Origin: Phaeobacter sp. J2-8
GTDB lineage: Bacteria; Pseudomonadota; Alphaproteobacteria; Rhodobacterales; Rhodobacteraceae
Direction of reading: 5' to 3'
Length of the DNA stretch: 64,000 nt
Assembly (NCBI RefSeq): GCF_022867865.1
Contig: NZ_JALIEC010000001.1
Coordinates: 1-64,000 of the forward strand
The translations under genes and the position numbers were made by a program. The first letter of the stretch is position 1, and each line of letters starts with the position of its first letter. Positions 9,131 to 18,163 of the stretch are shown here, one piece after another. The notes below the pieces were generated by a model that saw only the letters and a list, made by a program, of their open reading frames with translations, made no database searches and was not told the origin of the DNA.

Positions 9131-10027
9131 ATGGCCCTCAATCTCGACACGGCCCTGCGGGGCATTTCCGGTATTCTTGTCACGCCTTATGATGATGCGG
9201 GCGACGTCGCGCCGCAAAAGCTGACCCCGATCATCGACCGCGCATTGGGGGCCGGGGTGCATATGCCCGTGGTGAATGGCAACACCGGCGAATTCTATGC
9301 CCTGACCACCGACGAAGCCATCACCATGGTGCGCGATGTTGCCGGTCTGATCAACGGGCGCGCGCCGCTTCTGGCCGGTGTCGGGCGCGGTGTGCGCGAT
9401 GCCGTGCGTCTGGCCAAGGCCAGCGCCGATGCGGGTGCAACCGCCCTGATGATCCACCAGCCGCCCGACCCCTTTGTAAGCCCCCGTGGCACCGTCGATT
9501 ACATCAAGGCGGTGTCGGATGCCGCCGGCCTGCCGCTTATGCTCTATCTGCGCAATGATGCCATCGGCACCAAAGGGATCGAGGCGCTCTGTGCCGTTGA
9601 TGGCGTCAAGGGCGTGAAATGGGCCACGCCCAACCCCCTGAAACTGGCAGAGGCGATCAAGGCCTGCGATCCGTCGATTGTCTGGGTTGGCGGTCTGGCC
9701 GAGGTTTGGGCCCCGCCCCTCTATGCTGTCGGTGCGCGCGGCTTCACCTCTGGCTTGATCAACGTTTGGCCGGAACGGTCGGTCGCGATCCATGCGGCGC
9801 TGGATGCAGGCGATTATCCGACCGCCAACGCATTGATCGCAGAAATGCGCACATTCGAGGACATTCGCGCCGAGGAATTGAACGGCACCAATGTCACCGG
9901 CGTCAAAGCGGCATTGCTGGCGCAGGGTCTCGACTGTGGTCCGACGCGCCCGCCCTCGGCCTGGCCATTGACCGCGGCCCAACAGGCGCAACTTGATGGT
10001 TTCATGGCGGCGAATAACCTGATTTGA
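9131..10027 (+). CDS. DapA-family lyase/dehydratase (dihydrodipicolinate synthase family)
   Basis: TIM-barrel Schiff-base enzyme of 298 residues. The active-site lysine is in VKGVKWATPN, the conserved tyrosine in LMLYLRN, and the substrate-binding motif GNTGEFYALT replaces the usual GTTGE. The start ATG 9131 has a clean site (AAGGAGAGGCGC). It follows the dehydratase by 16 bases in the same operon, so it probably acts on the resulting 2-keto-3-deoxy acid, as an aldolase or a 2-keto-3-deoxy-pentonate dehydratase, rather than in lysine synthesis. That assignment is from context. Confidence 0.85.
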   Translation: MALNLDTALRGISGILVTPYDDAGDVAPQKLTPIIDRALGAGVHMPVVNGNTGEFYALTTDEAITMVRDVAGLINGRAPLLAGVGRGVRDAVRLAKASADAGATALMIHQPPDPFVSPRGTVDYIKAVSDAAGLPLMLYLRNDAIGTKGIEALCAVDGVKGVKWATPNPLKLAEAIKACDPSIVWVGGLAEVWAPPLYAVGARGFTSGLINVWPERSVAIHAALDAGDYPTANALIAEMRTFEDIRAEELNGTNVTGVKAALLAQGLDCGPTRPPSAWPLTAAQQAQLDGFMAANNLI

Positions 10028-10073
10028 TAGGCGCTGTTGCCTTTGGCAGGATCGGGAATGGGAAGATCACGAC

Positions 10074-10967
10074 ATGGACAAATACGAAATTATCGACCCG
10101 GTGTTTGACACCTATGTCATTGGCAACGCGCATCTGAAACAGCTCGCTACCGGATTTGACTGGGTCGAAGGCCCGGTCTGGTTCGGCGATGCGGACTGTC
10201 TTCTGTTTTCGGACATTCCCAACAATGTCATCCATCGCTGGAACCGGGAAACCGGGCTGTCGACCTATCGCAATCCGTCGAATTTTGCCAATGGCCACAC
10301 CCGCGACCGGCAAGGGCGGCTGGTGTCCTGTGAACATGGCACGCGGCGGGTGACACGAACCGAATTCGACGGCACCATCACCGTGATTGCCGACAGCTTT
10401 CAGGGCAAGCGCCTGAATTCACCAAATGATGTCGTGGTCAAATCCGATGGCAGCATTTGGTTTACCGACCCGCATTACGGCATCATCTGCGATTACGAAG
10501 GCCATCGCGGAACCGAGGAACTGCCCTGCAACGTGTATCGCGTCGATCCCGACGCCGGCACAATGGATGCGGTGTTGACCGACTTTGACTGCCCCAATGG
10601 ATTGGCGTTTTCACCGGATGAAAGCGTGCTTTACGTGGCGGATACCGGGCGCAGGTTCGATAAGGTGCGCACCCGACATATCCGCGCCTTTGCCGTGGAG
10701 GGCGATCGCGGCCTCAGCGGTGGCGATGTGTTCCACAAAGTGTCACCCGGGGCGGCGGATGGATTCCGGTTGGACGTGCACGGCAATATCTGGACCTCTG
10801 CCGCGGATGGCGTGCATTGCATTGCGCCCGACGGCAGGCTTCTGGGCAAGGTGTTTGTGCCAGAGCTGGTCTCGAACGTCTGTTTTGGCGGCCGCGCCAA
10901 ACACCAGCTTTTCATCACCGCAACAACAAGCGTCTACATGATCGCGCTTGGGGTTTCGGGCGCCTAG
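10074..10967 (+). CDS. SMP-30/gluconolactonase/LRE family lactonase
   Basis: Six-bladed beta-propeller lactone hydrolase, 297 residues. The metal ligands are recognisable: Glu in FDWVEGPVW, Asn in LNSPNDVVVKSDG and Asp in VLYVADTG. It would open a sugar lactone to the acid used by the IlvD-type dehydratase two genes upstream, making a lactone to acid to keto-deoxy-acid series. The stop TAG is shared with the stop of the convergent RpiR gene in the four bases CTAG (10964-10967). Confidence 0.88.
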   Translation: MDKYEIIDPVFDTYVIGNAHLKQLATGFDWVEGPVWFGDADCLLFSDIPNNVIHRWNRETGLSTYRNPSNFANGHTRDRQGRLVSCEHGTRRVTRTEFDGTITVIADSFQGKRLNSPNDVVVKSDGSIWFTDPHYGIICDYEGHRGTEELPCNVYRVDPDAGTMDAVLTDFDCPNGLAFSPDESVLYVADTGRRFDKVRTRHIRAFAVEGDRGLSGGDVFHKVSPGAADGFRLDVHGNIWTSAADGVHCIAPDGRLLGKVFVPELVSNVCFGGRAKHQLFITATTSVYMIALGVSGA

Positions 10968-11812
10968 ACCTCGCCCAGACGTTCGTTGATTTCATCAATC
11001 TCGCGCAGGCGACTGCGCCCGTCCAACCCGGCCTGTACCGTCGCGCGTGTCACGATCTGATGGCAAAGCGAAAGCACAGAGGCATGGTTGAACTGCGGGC
11101 TTGAGGTTTCGATGCGGCACCGGAAATGCCAGCGCACGCGGTCGTCCAGATCACTGCCCTCGTCGGTGATCAGGGCGGTGGTGATCCCGCGCGCCTGCAA
11201 TTCAGCCAGCGCGGCATCGGTGTTGGCCATACGGCGGCGCAATGCGATCCAGATCACCAGATCACCGGGCTGCATGGCGGCAAAGTGCTCTCCCAGACTT
11301 TCGCCCGCCTGGGGGATGACGGTGGCATCCGGCACCACCTTGACCAATTGCCAATACACGTAATCGGCGATGCTGCGGCTGATGCGATACCCCGCCAGCC
11401 AGACCTTGCGCGCCCCGACGATGGAATGCGCCAAATCATCCAGATCGGCGCTGTCGATACGTTCAAAGGTCCAGGCGATGTTTTGCAGCTCTTCCTGCAT
11501 GCTGGCGGCGATTTGCTTTTCGGCGGAAATATCCTCGGCATGGGCCAGAAAGTGGCGTGACCCGTTCTGGCGCTCTTCCCGTGCTGCGCGCCGGGCCGTG
11601 TCGTAAGAGGCAAAGCCAATGCGACGCACAAACCGCGACACGGTTGCCTTGGACACACCGCTCAGCCGGGCCAGTTCCTGGGCATCGTAAGAGGCAAGAT
11701 CGCCCGGGAAATCGAGCAGGAACATGCCCAGCTTGCGCTCTGCGCGATGCAGATCGGGCAAACAGCTGCGAATACGGGCCAAAAAGGTCGCGTCGTGGAA
11801 CTCGGGTTTCAT
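10964..11812 (-). CDS. RpiR/MurR-family transcriptional regulator
   Basis: Regulator with an N-terminal RpiR helix-turn-helix (ELARLSGVSKATVSRFVRRI, about residues 41-60) and a C-terminal SIS sugar-phosphate-binding domain (about 120-260, including VWLAGYRISRSIADYV and ESLGEHFAAM). Start chosen at ATG 11812 (MKPEFHDATF), giving 282 residues; the frame is open further upstream but without a ribosome site. It is divergent from the second TTT operon and likely controls it through the palindrome at 11994. The effector is probably a phosphorylated sugar or acid; unproven. Confidence 0.88.
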   Translation of the reverse strand: MKPEFHDATFLARIRSCLPDLHRAERKLGMFLLDFPGDLASYDAQELARLSGVSKATVSRFVRRIGFASYDTARRAAREERQNGSRHFLAHAEDISAEKQIAASMQEELQNIAWTFERIDSADLDDLAHSIVGARKVWLAGYRISRSIADYVYWQLVKVVPDATVIPQAGESLGEHFAAMQPGDLVIWIALRRRMANTDAALAELQARGITTALITDEGSDLDDRVRWHFRCRIETSSPQFNHASVLSLCHQIVTRATVQAGLDGRSRLREIDEINERLGEV

Positions 11813-11993
11813 AGCGGCAATTTGCGCGACGGCGCGCGCGCGAACAAGCCGGAAGTGACGGTGATTCGCGTTTTCCAGCCTGCGGATGGCACAGTTCGGC
11901 GGATTTGCGGCGCAATTCCTGCCGGATTTCGTGCAATGATCGCAAAAATGCGCACAGGATTTACGCGAAACTAGAATTTCACATCTCGGATTC

Positions 11994-12011
11994 ATGAAAT
12001 CATGATTTCAT
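11994..12011. promoter_or_regulatory. perfect 18-bp palindrome, candidate RpiR operator
   Basis: ATGAAATCATGATTTCAT is fully self-complementary. It lies in the 264-base region between the divergent rpiR-type gene (start 11812) and tctC (start 12077), 66 bases before the latter. The TGAAAT-N4-ATTTCA arrangement resembles known RpiR-family sites. Direct observation of the dyad; the binder is inferred. Confidence 0.55.
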
Positions 12012-12076
12012 TGCTAGGCGGAATCGCAAAGCTGTGGAACCTTGGTTTCATCAAGACATCAACAGGGAAACAGAAC

Positions 12077-13039
12077 ATGCAGCGCAGAACACTTCTTGCC
12101 ACAACAGTCGCCGCTTTGGCGACACTGTCCATGCCGGTCCTGGCCGATACCAACTGGCCGGAGCGTCCGGTGCGGATACTGGTATCCTTTCCCCCCGGCG
12201 GGTCAAGCGATCTGGTGGCGCGGCTTTTGGGTGAAAAACTCTCGGCCAGCCTGGGTCAGCAATTTGTCGTCGAAAACAAACCCGGCGCTGCCGGCACCGT
12301 GGCGGCCTCTGCCCTGAAAGAGGCGGAATCGGACGGCTATACATTGATGTTGTCGAACCTGACGCCGTTCAACGTGGCGCCCATCCGGTTTCCCGACACG
12401 CCCTATGATGCAATCGCGGATTTTGACCATATCACCTATGTCGGCACCGTGCATCTTGGCCTGTTTGCCGCGCCGTCGATGGGGGTCAGCGACCTTGCGG
12501 GCCTGATTGACGCCGCCAAGGCCGATCCCGGCGCATATGAATACGGCAGTTCCGGCGTGGGGTCCTGGGGCCATATCATCGCTGAACAATTCCAAAACGT
12601 CAGCGACACAGAACTGTTCCACATCCCCTACAAAGGGTCCGGTCCGATGCGGCTGGATTTCCGGGGTGGCGTGGTGCCGTCGATCTTTGACGCGGTGCCC
12701 CAGAACCTGCCCGCCGTCGAAGAAGGCACAGCCATCCCTCTGGCGGTGACCGCGACCGAACGGCTAAGCTCGCTGCCGGATGTGCCGACATTCACCGAAT
12801 TGGGCTATGACATCGTGGCCGAAAACTGGCTGGGGTTCAGCGCACCTGTCGGCGTGCCGGAAGACATCAAAACCAAACTGGACAGCGCCCTGACCGACGC
12901 AATGGCCCTGCCCGAGGTCAAGGCACAGTTTGACACCTGGGGTTTGGTCCGCGCGCCCAAGACAAGCGAAGCGTTTTCCGAATACGTCAGTGCCCAGCTC
13001 GACCAATGGACGCCCATGGTCAAAGCAGCGATGGAATGA
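12077..13039 (+). CDS. tctC: TctC/Bug-family tricarboxylate-binding protein (second system)
   Basis: Periplasmic receptor of a second TTT transporter, 320 residues from ATG 12077. The signal peptide is MQRRTLLATTVAALATLSMP, cleaved near VLAD. The Bug-family pattern is strong: NWPERPVRILVSFPPGGSSD, the ENKPGAAGTVAA loop, and GSSGVGSWGHIIAEQF. First gene of a four-gene operon (tctC, a BMP-like gene, tctB, tctA) that runs away from the RpiR gene. Only moderately similar to the receptor at 6100-7149, so the two systems probably carry different acids. Confidence 0.92.
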   Translation: MQRRTLLATTVAALATLSMPVLADTNWPERPVRILVSFPPGGSSDLVARLLGEKLSASLGQQFVVENKPGAAGTVAASALKEAESDGYTLMLSNLTPFNVAPIRFPDTPYDAIADFDHITYVGTVHLGLFAAPSMGVSDLAGLIDAAKADPGAYEYGSSGVGSWGHIIAEQFQNVSDTELFHIPYKGSGPMRLDFRGGVVPSIFDAVPQNLPAVEEGTAIPLAVTATERLSSLPDVPTFTELGYDIVAENWLGFSAPVGVPEDIKTKLDSALTDAMALPEVKAQFDTWGLVRAPKTSEAFSEYVSAQLDQWTPMVKAAME

Positions 13040-13059
13040 CCCAAGGCAAGGAGCAACCG

Positions 13060-13986
13060 ATGAAAATCGCAGTTTTCTTCGTTGGAGAGGTGGATGACGC
13101 CGGTTTCAACGCCAGCGCCCTGATCGGTGCCAATGCCGCACGCGAGATGGCCGATATTTCGGTCATCTCGGATGTGCGCTATGATCAGGATGCAATCCGC
13201 GCCCGCCTGGCCGAGGTCGTACCACAGGTGGACGGCCTGATCTTTATCGGCGGACAGGGCAATATCGCCACCCCGGAAATCGCCGCGTCCTTTCCGGACA
13301 AACGGTTTGCTGTGGTACAGGGCCATAAAACGGCGGCAAATCTGGCCAGCTATGATGTGCGGCAGGAGGATTCAGCCTTTTTGGCCGGGGTTCTGGCGGC
13401 GCAACTGACCCGAACCGGCATTGTCGGGCATCTGTCCGGCCATCGGGTGCCGCCGGGGCTGAAGGGGCGGGCGGCCTTTGTTGCCGGCGTGGCCCACACA
13501 GACCCAAAGGTGCAGGTGCTGACCGGTTTCTGCGGCACCCAGGATGACAGCCGCATCACCCGCGATTGGGCAGCGGCAGAAATTGCCGCAGGTGCCGATA
13601 TCATGTTTACCATGCTGAACGGCGCCCGCAGCGGGGCCATTGCCGCCTGCCGCGAGGGCGGCGCGCATCAGATTGGCAATGCGCTGGATTGGGTCACGGT
13701 CGACCCGGAGGTTTTTGTCGGCTCGGCAATTGCCCGCATCGACCTGGGCGTCACACGTGCGGTGGCCGATATGACCCGGCACATCACCCCGGAGCGCGTG
13801 ATCCAATTCGGTCTGGCCGATGGCGAATTTGTCGACCTGTCGATGGGAGCCACGGTACCGGCGGAAGTGCGGGCAAAGATCGCCGCTGCCGCCGAAGACA
13901 TTCGCACCGGTACAATTCACGTGCCAGAAAGCTATGATGGTCCGGAATTTCAGCCCGAGGGTCTGACATGCATAATGGAAAGCTGA
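13060..13986 (+). CDS. BMP-family (PF02608-like) ligand-binding protein without signal peptide
   Basis: A 308-residue protein starting MKIAVFFVGEVDDAGFNASA, which is the first strand of the BMP/PnrA type-I binding fold. Later motifs also fit: EDSAFLAGVLAAQLT, GRAAFVAGV and the GADIMFTMLNGARSGA segment. Most family members are exported nucleoside-binding lipoproteins; here there is no signal sequence or lipobox, so it should stay in the cytoplasm. It sits 20 bases after tctC with its own AAGGAG and overlaps tctB by 19 bases, an unusual insertion into a TTT operon. It may bind or modify the imported ligand or a derived nucleoside; function unknown. Confidence 0.75.
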   Translation: MKIAVFFVGEVDDAGFNASALIGANAAREMADISVISDVRYDQDAIRARLAEVVPQVDGLIFIGGQGNIATPEIAASFPDKRFAVVQGHKTAANLASYDVRQEDSAFLAGVLAAQLTRTGIVGHLSGHRVPPGLKGRAAFVAGVAHTDPKVQVLTGFCGTQDDSRITRDWAAAEIAAGADIMFTMLNGARSGAIAACREGGAHQIGNALDWVTVDPEVFVGSAIARIDLGVTRAVADMTRHITPERVIQFGLADGEFVDLSMGATVPAEVRAKIAAAAEDIRTGTIHVPESYDGPEFQPEGLTCIMES

Positions 13987-14414
13987 TCACCCATCTTGGG
14001 CCGCTGATCATGCTGGTGGCGGGGCTGACCTTTGCCTTTGGTGCCGTGGCCAGCCTTGATCTCGGCTCGTTCCGGCGCATGGGTCCGGGGGCCTTTCCGC
14101 TGCTTGTTGGTGCCCTTTTGGCGGTTTTGGCCGCCATTGGTTTGGTCCAGAACCTGCGTGCACCGATGGCCACCGAAAAGGCCGACCCGATTGCCGTGCT
14201 TGGCGTGGTGGCCGGCGTGTCGGCCTTTGCCTTCTTGACGCCATTACTTGGGGTTTTGCCGGCCACGGCGGTGGCGGTGTTTGCCACCGGATCGGCCATT
14301 CCGGGGTTTCGCTGGCCATTGCGCGCCGCCCTGGCGGTTGGGGTGGCGATTGGCGTCTGGTTGATTTTTGTCCGCGGGCTGGGCATGCCCTTTGTCGCGA
14401 TCCGGGGGATCTAA
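13968..14414 (+). CDS. tctB: tripartite tricarboxylate transporter TctB (second system)
   Basis: Small membrane subunit, 148 residues with four hydrophobic helices (about 11-32, 45-64, 79-115 in two spans, 122-140). The N-terminal GSFRRMGPGAFPLLVGALLA matches the TctB signature LGTLRRMGPGFFP. The start overlaps the end of the BMP-like gene, and tctA follows after 3 bases, so translation is tightly coupled. Confidence 0.9.
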   Translation: MHNGKLITHLGPLIMLVAGLTFAFGAVASLDLGSFRRMGPGAFPLLVGALLAVLAAIGLVQNLRAPMATEKADPIAVLGVVAGVSAFAFLTPLLGVLPATAVAVFATGSAIPGFRWPLRAALAVGVAIGVWLIFVRGLGMPFVAIRGI

Positions 14415-14417
14415 CAC

Positions 14418-15929
14418 ATGGAGATGTTTGCGAATCTCAGCCTTGGGCTGGCCACAGCGGCCACAATGACCAATCTGACCTATTGTTTTGTCGGTGTGTT
14501 CCTTGGCACCTTTATTGGCGTGTTGCCCGGCGTTGGCCCGCTTGCGGCGGTGGCGATGCTGTTGCCGATTTCATTCTATCTGGAACCGTCCACCGCATTG
14601 GTGATGCTGGCCGGGGTCTATTACGGTGCCGAATACGGCGGCTCGATCGCGTCGATCCTGTTGAACATTCCCGGCACCCCCTCGTCATCGGTCACCTGCA
14701 TCGACGGCTATCCGATGGCGCAACAGGGGCGCGCCGGTGTTGCCCTTTTTGCCACCTCGGTCGCATCGTTTTTCGGGGCGATCTTTGGCGTGATTGTCAT
14801 GGTGTTGCTGTCACCCCGGCTGGCGGAATTTGCGCTGCTGTTCCAGCCGGCGGAATATTTCTCTGTCATGGTGCTGGGTCTGATTGCGGCATCTATTGTC
14901 AGCTCCTCCGGTGTCTTGCGCGGGCTGATGATGGTCTGTCTTGGCATCCTGCTGGGCACGATCGGCGTGGATGTGAATAGCGGCGACACCCGGTTCACCG
15001 GCGGCATTGCCGAATTGCGCGACGGTGTATCGCTGGTCGTGGTGGCCATGGGGCTTTTCGGCATTTCCGAGGTCATGATATCGCTGCGCGGCGCCACCCA
15101 AAGCTATGCCGGCCAGACCCTGCGCGGGCGCGACATCTATCCCAGCTGGGGCGAATGGCGGCGCAGTTTTCTGCCGGCGCTGCGCGGGTCCACCATTGGC
15201 GCGTTTTTCGGCACCCTGCCCGGCACCGGTCAGACCGTGGCCAGCTTTGTCGGCTATGCTCTGGAAAAACGCGTCAGCCGCAACAAGGACAACTTTGGCA
15301 AAGGCGCAATCGAGGGGGTTGTCGTGCCGGAGGCGGCCAATAATGCCGCGGCACAGACCGCATTCATTCCAACCCTGACACTGGGCATTCCCGGATCAAC
15401 CACCATGGCGCTGATGTTGGGCGCACTGATGATCCACGGCATTACGCCGGGGCCGCGATTGATTTCGGATCACCCGGACCTGTTCTGGGGGTTGGTTGTC
15501 AGCTTTCTGTTTGGCAATCTGTTCTTGCTGGTGCTGAACATCCCGTTGATCGGCCTCTGGGTGCGTCTGCTGCGGGTGCCGCATTACTATCTTTATCCCA
15601 CGGTGATCATGATGATCTGTGTCGGGGTTTACGGCATTTCCAATTCGCTGACCGATGTATGGGCGACACTGGCCTTTGGCGTCATTGGCTATGTGCTGCG
15701 TCTGTTCCGGTTTGAACCGGCCCCGATGCTGATCGGGTTTGTCCTGGGACCAATGATGGAGGAATATTTCCGCCGCGCCATGTTGCTGTCGCGGGGCGAT
15801 CCACTGGTCTTTCTCGAACGGCCCGGCAGCGCGGCATTGTTGGGGATTGGGGTTCTGGTGCTCTGTGCCACGGCATTTCCGGTCAAAAAGATCCTGACCA
15901 ACCTGATCGCCCGCAAAGGCACAGCATAA
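14418..15929 (+). CDS. tctA: tripartite tricarboxylate transporter permease TctA (second system)
   Basis: Large TTT permease of 503 residues and about 12 membrane helices. Signature segments are GTFIGVLPGVGPLAAVAMLL (residues about 31-50) and GAFFGTLPGTGQTVASFVGY, the pair of GxLPGxG motifs that line the transport path, with IPGTPSSSVTCIDGYPMAQQ between. Last gene of the operon and followed by a hairpin terminator at 15957. Works with the receptor at 12077 and TctB at 13968. Confidence 0.94.
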   Translation: MEMFANLSLGLATAATMTNLTYCFVGVFLGTFIGVLPGVGPLAAVAMLLPISFYLEPSTALVMLAGVYYGAEYGGSIASILLNIPGTPSSSVTCIDGYPMAQQGRAGVALFATSVASFFGAIFGVIVMVLLSPRLAEFALLFQPAEYFSVMVLGLIAASIVSSSGVLRGLMMVCLGILLGTIGVDVNSGDTRFTGGIAELRDGVSLVVVAMGLFGISEVMISLRGATQSYAGQTLRGRDIYPSWGEWRRSFLPALRGSTIGAFFGTLPGTGQTVASFVGYALEKRVSRNKDNFGKGAIEGVVVPEAANNAAAQTAFIPTLTLGIPGSTTMALMLGALMIHGITPGPRLISDHPDLFWGLVVSFLFGNLFLLVLNIPLIGLWVRLLRVPHYYLYPTVIMMICVGVYGISNSLTDVWATLAFGVIGYVLRLFRFEPAPMLIGFVLGPMMEEYFRRAMLLSRGDPLVFLERPGSAALLGIGVLVLCATAFPVKKILTNLIARKGTA

Positions 15930-15956
15930 GCCGCCTTTGCACTTGTCCGAAACTGC

Positions 15957-15982
15957 CAGCGGGCCGTATCAACGGCCCGCTG
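15957..15982. terminator. terminator-like hairpin between convergent tctA and the COG0523 gene
   Basis: An 11-bp perfect stem (CAGCGGGCCGT / ACGGCCCGCTG) with a four-base loop ATCA starts 28 bases after the tctA stop and lies between two convergent genes. No strong T-run follows, so it may serve both directions or act as an mRNA-end stabiliser. Confidence 0.65.
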
Positions 15983-16041
15983 CTGTCGTTCTGGCACGCC
16001 CTTCGGCACGGGGTGCCGTCACTGGCTGAACGCAACCTGTG

Positions 16042-17303
16042 TCATGCTGCCGCCGGGGCCTCGCGCCAATTCGGGAACGGATCGGGCAATTTCGGCCAAT
16101 CCTCGGCCTGTGCCATCTGGTCGTCATCCAGCAATGCCGCATCAAGGGCGGCAGTGATCTCTGGCTTGTTCATGCCGGACCCGATCAAAACCAATTCCTG
16201 TCTGCGATCCCCGAATGGCTCTGCCCAATGCCGCTCCAGATAGGCGATGGCCTCTGGATGGTTGGGGCGTCGGTCCTGGGGCACGCTTGCCCACCATTTG
16301 CCCAGCGGTCGTACCGAGCTTAGCGCGCCGGCCAGGGAAAATTCGGCCAACCAATCCGGCCGGGTCGCAATCCAGAAATGACCCTTTGCGCGAAGCACAC
16401 CCGGCAACGCGCCATTCAGCACATCATGGATCTTTTGCGGGTGGAATGGCCGCCGTGCGCGATACACAAAGGACGAAACACCATATTCTTCGGTCTCTGG
16501 CACGTGATCCGCGAAACCATAGAGCTCCTTTGCCCAAAGGGGGTGTTCATGCGCGGTTTCAAAATCAAACAGGCCGGTGTCGAAAATCCGGTCCTGCGGG
16601 ACAGCGCTATAGTCGGTTTCGACGATCTTTGCATCGGGGTTCAGCGCGGTAATGATCTTGCGCGCCGCATCCAACCGCTCTGCGCCGGCAATGCTGACCT
16701 TGTTCAGGACAACCACATCGGCAAATTCGATCTGATCCACCAGAAGATCAACCAGGGTCCGGTCGTCGGCATCGCCAACCTCCTGCCCCCGGTCTTTCAG
16801 GAAATCATGGCTGGCGTAATCCTTGAGAAGGTTCATTGTGTCCACAACCGTAACCATCGTATCCAACCGCGCCACATCCGACAGCCTCTGGCCCTCTTCG
16901 TCGCGGAAATCAAAGGTCGCCGCCACCGGCAGGGGCTCTGACACGCCGGAAGATTCAATCAACAGATAGTCAAATCGCCCCTCACCGGCGAGCCGCCGCA
17001 CCTCAAGCAGCAGATCATCGCGCAGGGTACAACAGATACATCCATTCGACATTTCAACCAGTGTTTCATCGGTATGGCTCAGATCGGCACCGCCTTCGCG
17101 GATCAGATCGGCGTCGATGTTGACCTCGGACATGTCGTTCACGATCACAGCAACGCGCCGCCCTTCCCGGTTGTTCAGGACGCTGTTCAAAAGCGTGGTT
17201 TTGCCAGCACCAAGAAAGCCGGAAAGCACGGTGACAGGAAGGCGGGAATCTGCGTTTTCATGGGGAACAATCGCTCGTTTGATGGAAGTGGTGGTTGGGG
17301 CAT
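16042..17303 (-). CDS. COG0523 (CobW-family) GTPase, zinc-metallochaperone type (start affected by probable indel)
   Basis: G3E-family P-loop GTPase thought to deliver zinc or another metal. Walker A is GFLGAGKTT, the metal-binding CxCC motif is in [14 protein letters not shown], Walker B region [14 protein letters not shown], and NKVS is the base-recognition motif; a CobW C-terminal domain ends the protein. In the sequenced frame no ATG precedes Walker A; ATG 17303 ([14 protein letters not shown]) is in another frame. One missing C in the C4 run at 17262-17265 would join it to [18 protein letters not shown]. It lies 28 bases downstream of zinT and probably shares its Zur-type promoter. Confidence 0.85.
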
Positions 17304-17331
17304 GTCACCCGACATGTCCCGGTGCCCGGGC

Positions 17332-17985
17332 TCAATGCGCGCGCATCTCCGCCGAGATGTCAGCGCCGCTGAGGTCGGACGGATAATAGGTCGGCCAATT
17401 TGTCAGTTCTTCGAGCAAGGCCGCGCGATCATCACCCCAATAAAGATGATAATGATCCGACTTGGCCGGTGCGATGCGGTGATCGCTGAACTGAAAATAC
17501 GCCGGCGCATCGGCATCGCCGCTGACCTTTGCAAACACATAGCGCACGCCCCGATTGCCCGAGTTATAGGTCAATACTTCGTAGCCGTCGTTTTTGTACC
17601 GGGCCTGAAGCGGCGCGCCGTTGCGAAAGAAGGTGGCGGTGTCGCCCTCGAAAAGGATGCGCTCTACATCGGTGGCATATCCGACCTCGTAATAGGCTTT
17701 GTATTCGGCGGCGGTGCGGTCGCCATGCGCCGCCTTGTCCGCCATCACATCATCCAATGATCCATCCAGCAAAAGTGGATAGACCGACTGCCAGTCACCG
17801 GCCCAATCCGACAAGTCACGCGGCTGGATTTGATCGTCATCAAATATGCCTTTGTAGATGTCTTCGGCGGAATGGCTGTGGGCGCTGTCGTGCGCCTTGC
17901 TGGATTTAGCGAACACCGCAGGGGTCAACGCGATCGACGCGCAAATGGCGATCACGCTGATATGTTTGGCCGATTTGAGTGGCAT
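17332..17985 (-). CDS. zinT: ZinT-family periplasmic metal-binding protein
   Basis: Zinc-binding protein of the ZinT/YodA lipocalin-like family, 217 residues from ATG 17985. The signal peptide MPLKSAKHISVIAICASIAL ends at AVFA, then a His-rich run (HDSAHSHS) precedes the domain. Diagnostic elements are DIYKGIFDDDQIQPRDLSDW, the WQSVYPLL segment and SDHYHLYWGD, whose histidines bind zinc. ZinT proteins scavenge zinc under starvation and pass it to ZnuA. Located downstream of a Zur-box-like site and upstream of a COG0523 GTPase, it forms a zinc-limitation operon. Confidence 0.92.
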   Translation of the reverse strand: MPLKSAKHISVIAICASIALTPAVFAKSSKAHDSAHSHSAEDIYKGIFDDDQIQPRDLSDWAGDWQSVYPLLLDGSLDDVMADKAAHGDRTAAEYKAYYEVGYATDVERILFEGDTATFFRNGAPLQARYKNDGYEVLTYNSGNRGVRYVFAKVSGDADAPAYFQFSDHRIAPAKSDHYHLYWGDDRAALLEELTNWPTYYPSDLSGADISAEMRAH

Positions 17986-18032
17986 GGGGGATCTCCGGGT
18001 TATTGCGACCAGTGGGTCAATTTGATTCGGCA

Positions 18033-18047
18033 TGTTATAACATAACA
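18033..18047. promoter_or_regulatory. Zur-box candidate upstream of zinT
   Basis: TGTTATAACATAACA lies 48 bases upstream of the zinT start. It is a dyad with one mismatch around a central A and differs by one base from the alphaproteobacterial Zur consensus TGTTATAATATAACA (from memory of the family motif). Both downstream genes are classic Zur targets, which supports the assignment. Confidence 0.7.
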
Positions 18048-18163
18048 AATCGGAGCGTTACCCTATCACTCTGCCGCCAGCAACAGCGATATGGACGAAA
18101 ACCAACAAGAGCCCCGGATGTCACGCCGCCAAATATTGAGAAGGGTCCTTAAAATCACGGAAA

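Noticed and set aside
7717-9183. 488-codon frame antisense to the IlvD-type dehydratase
   Set aside because: Composition is that of a shadow frame (Arg/His/Gln rich), while the opposite strand encodes clear iron-sulfur dehydratase motifs.
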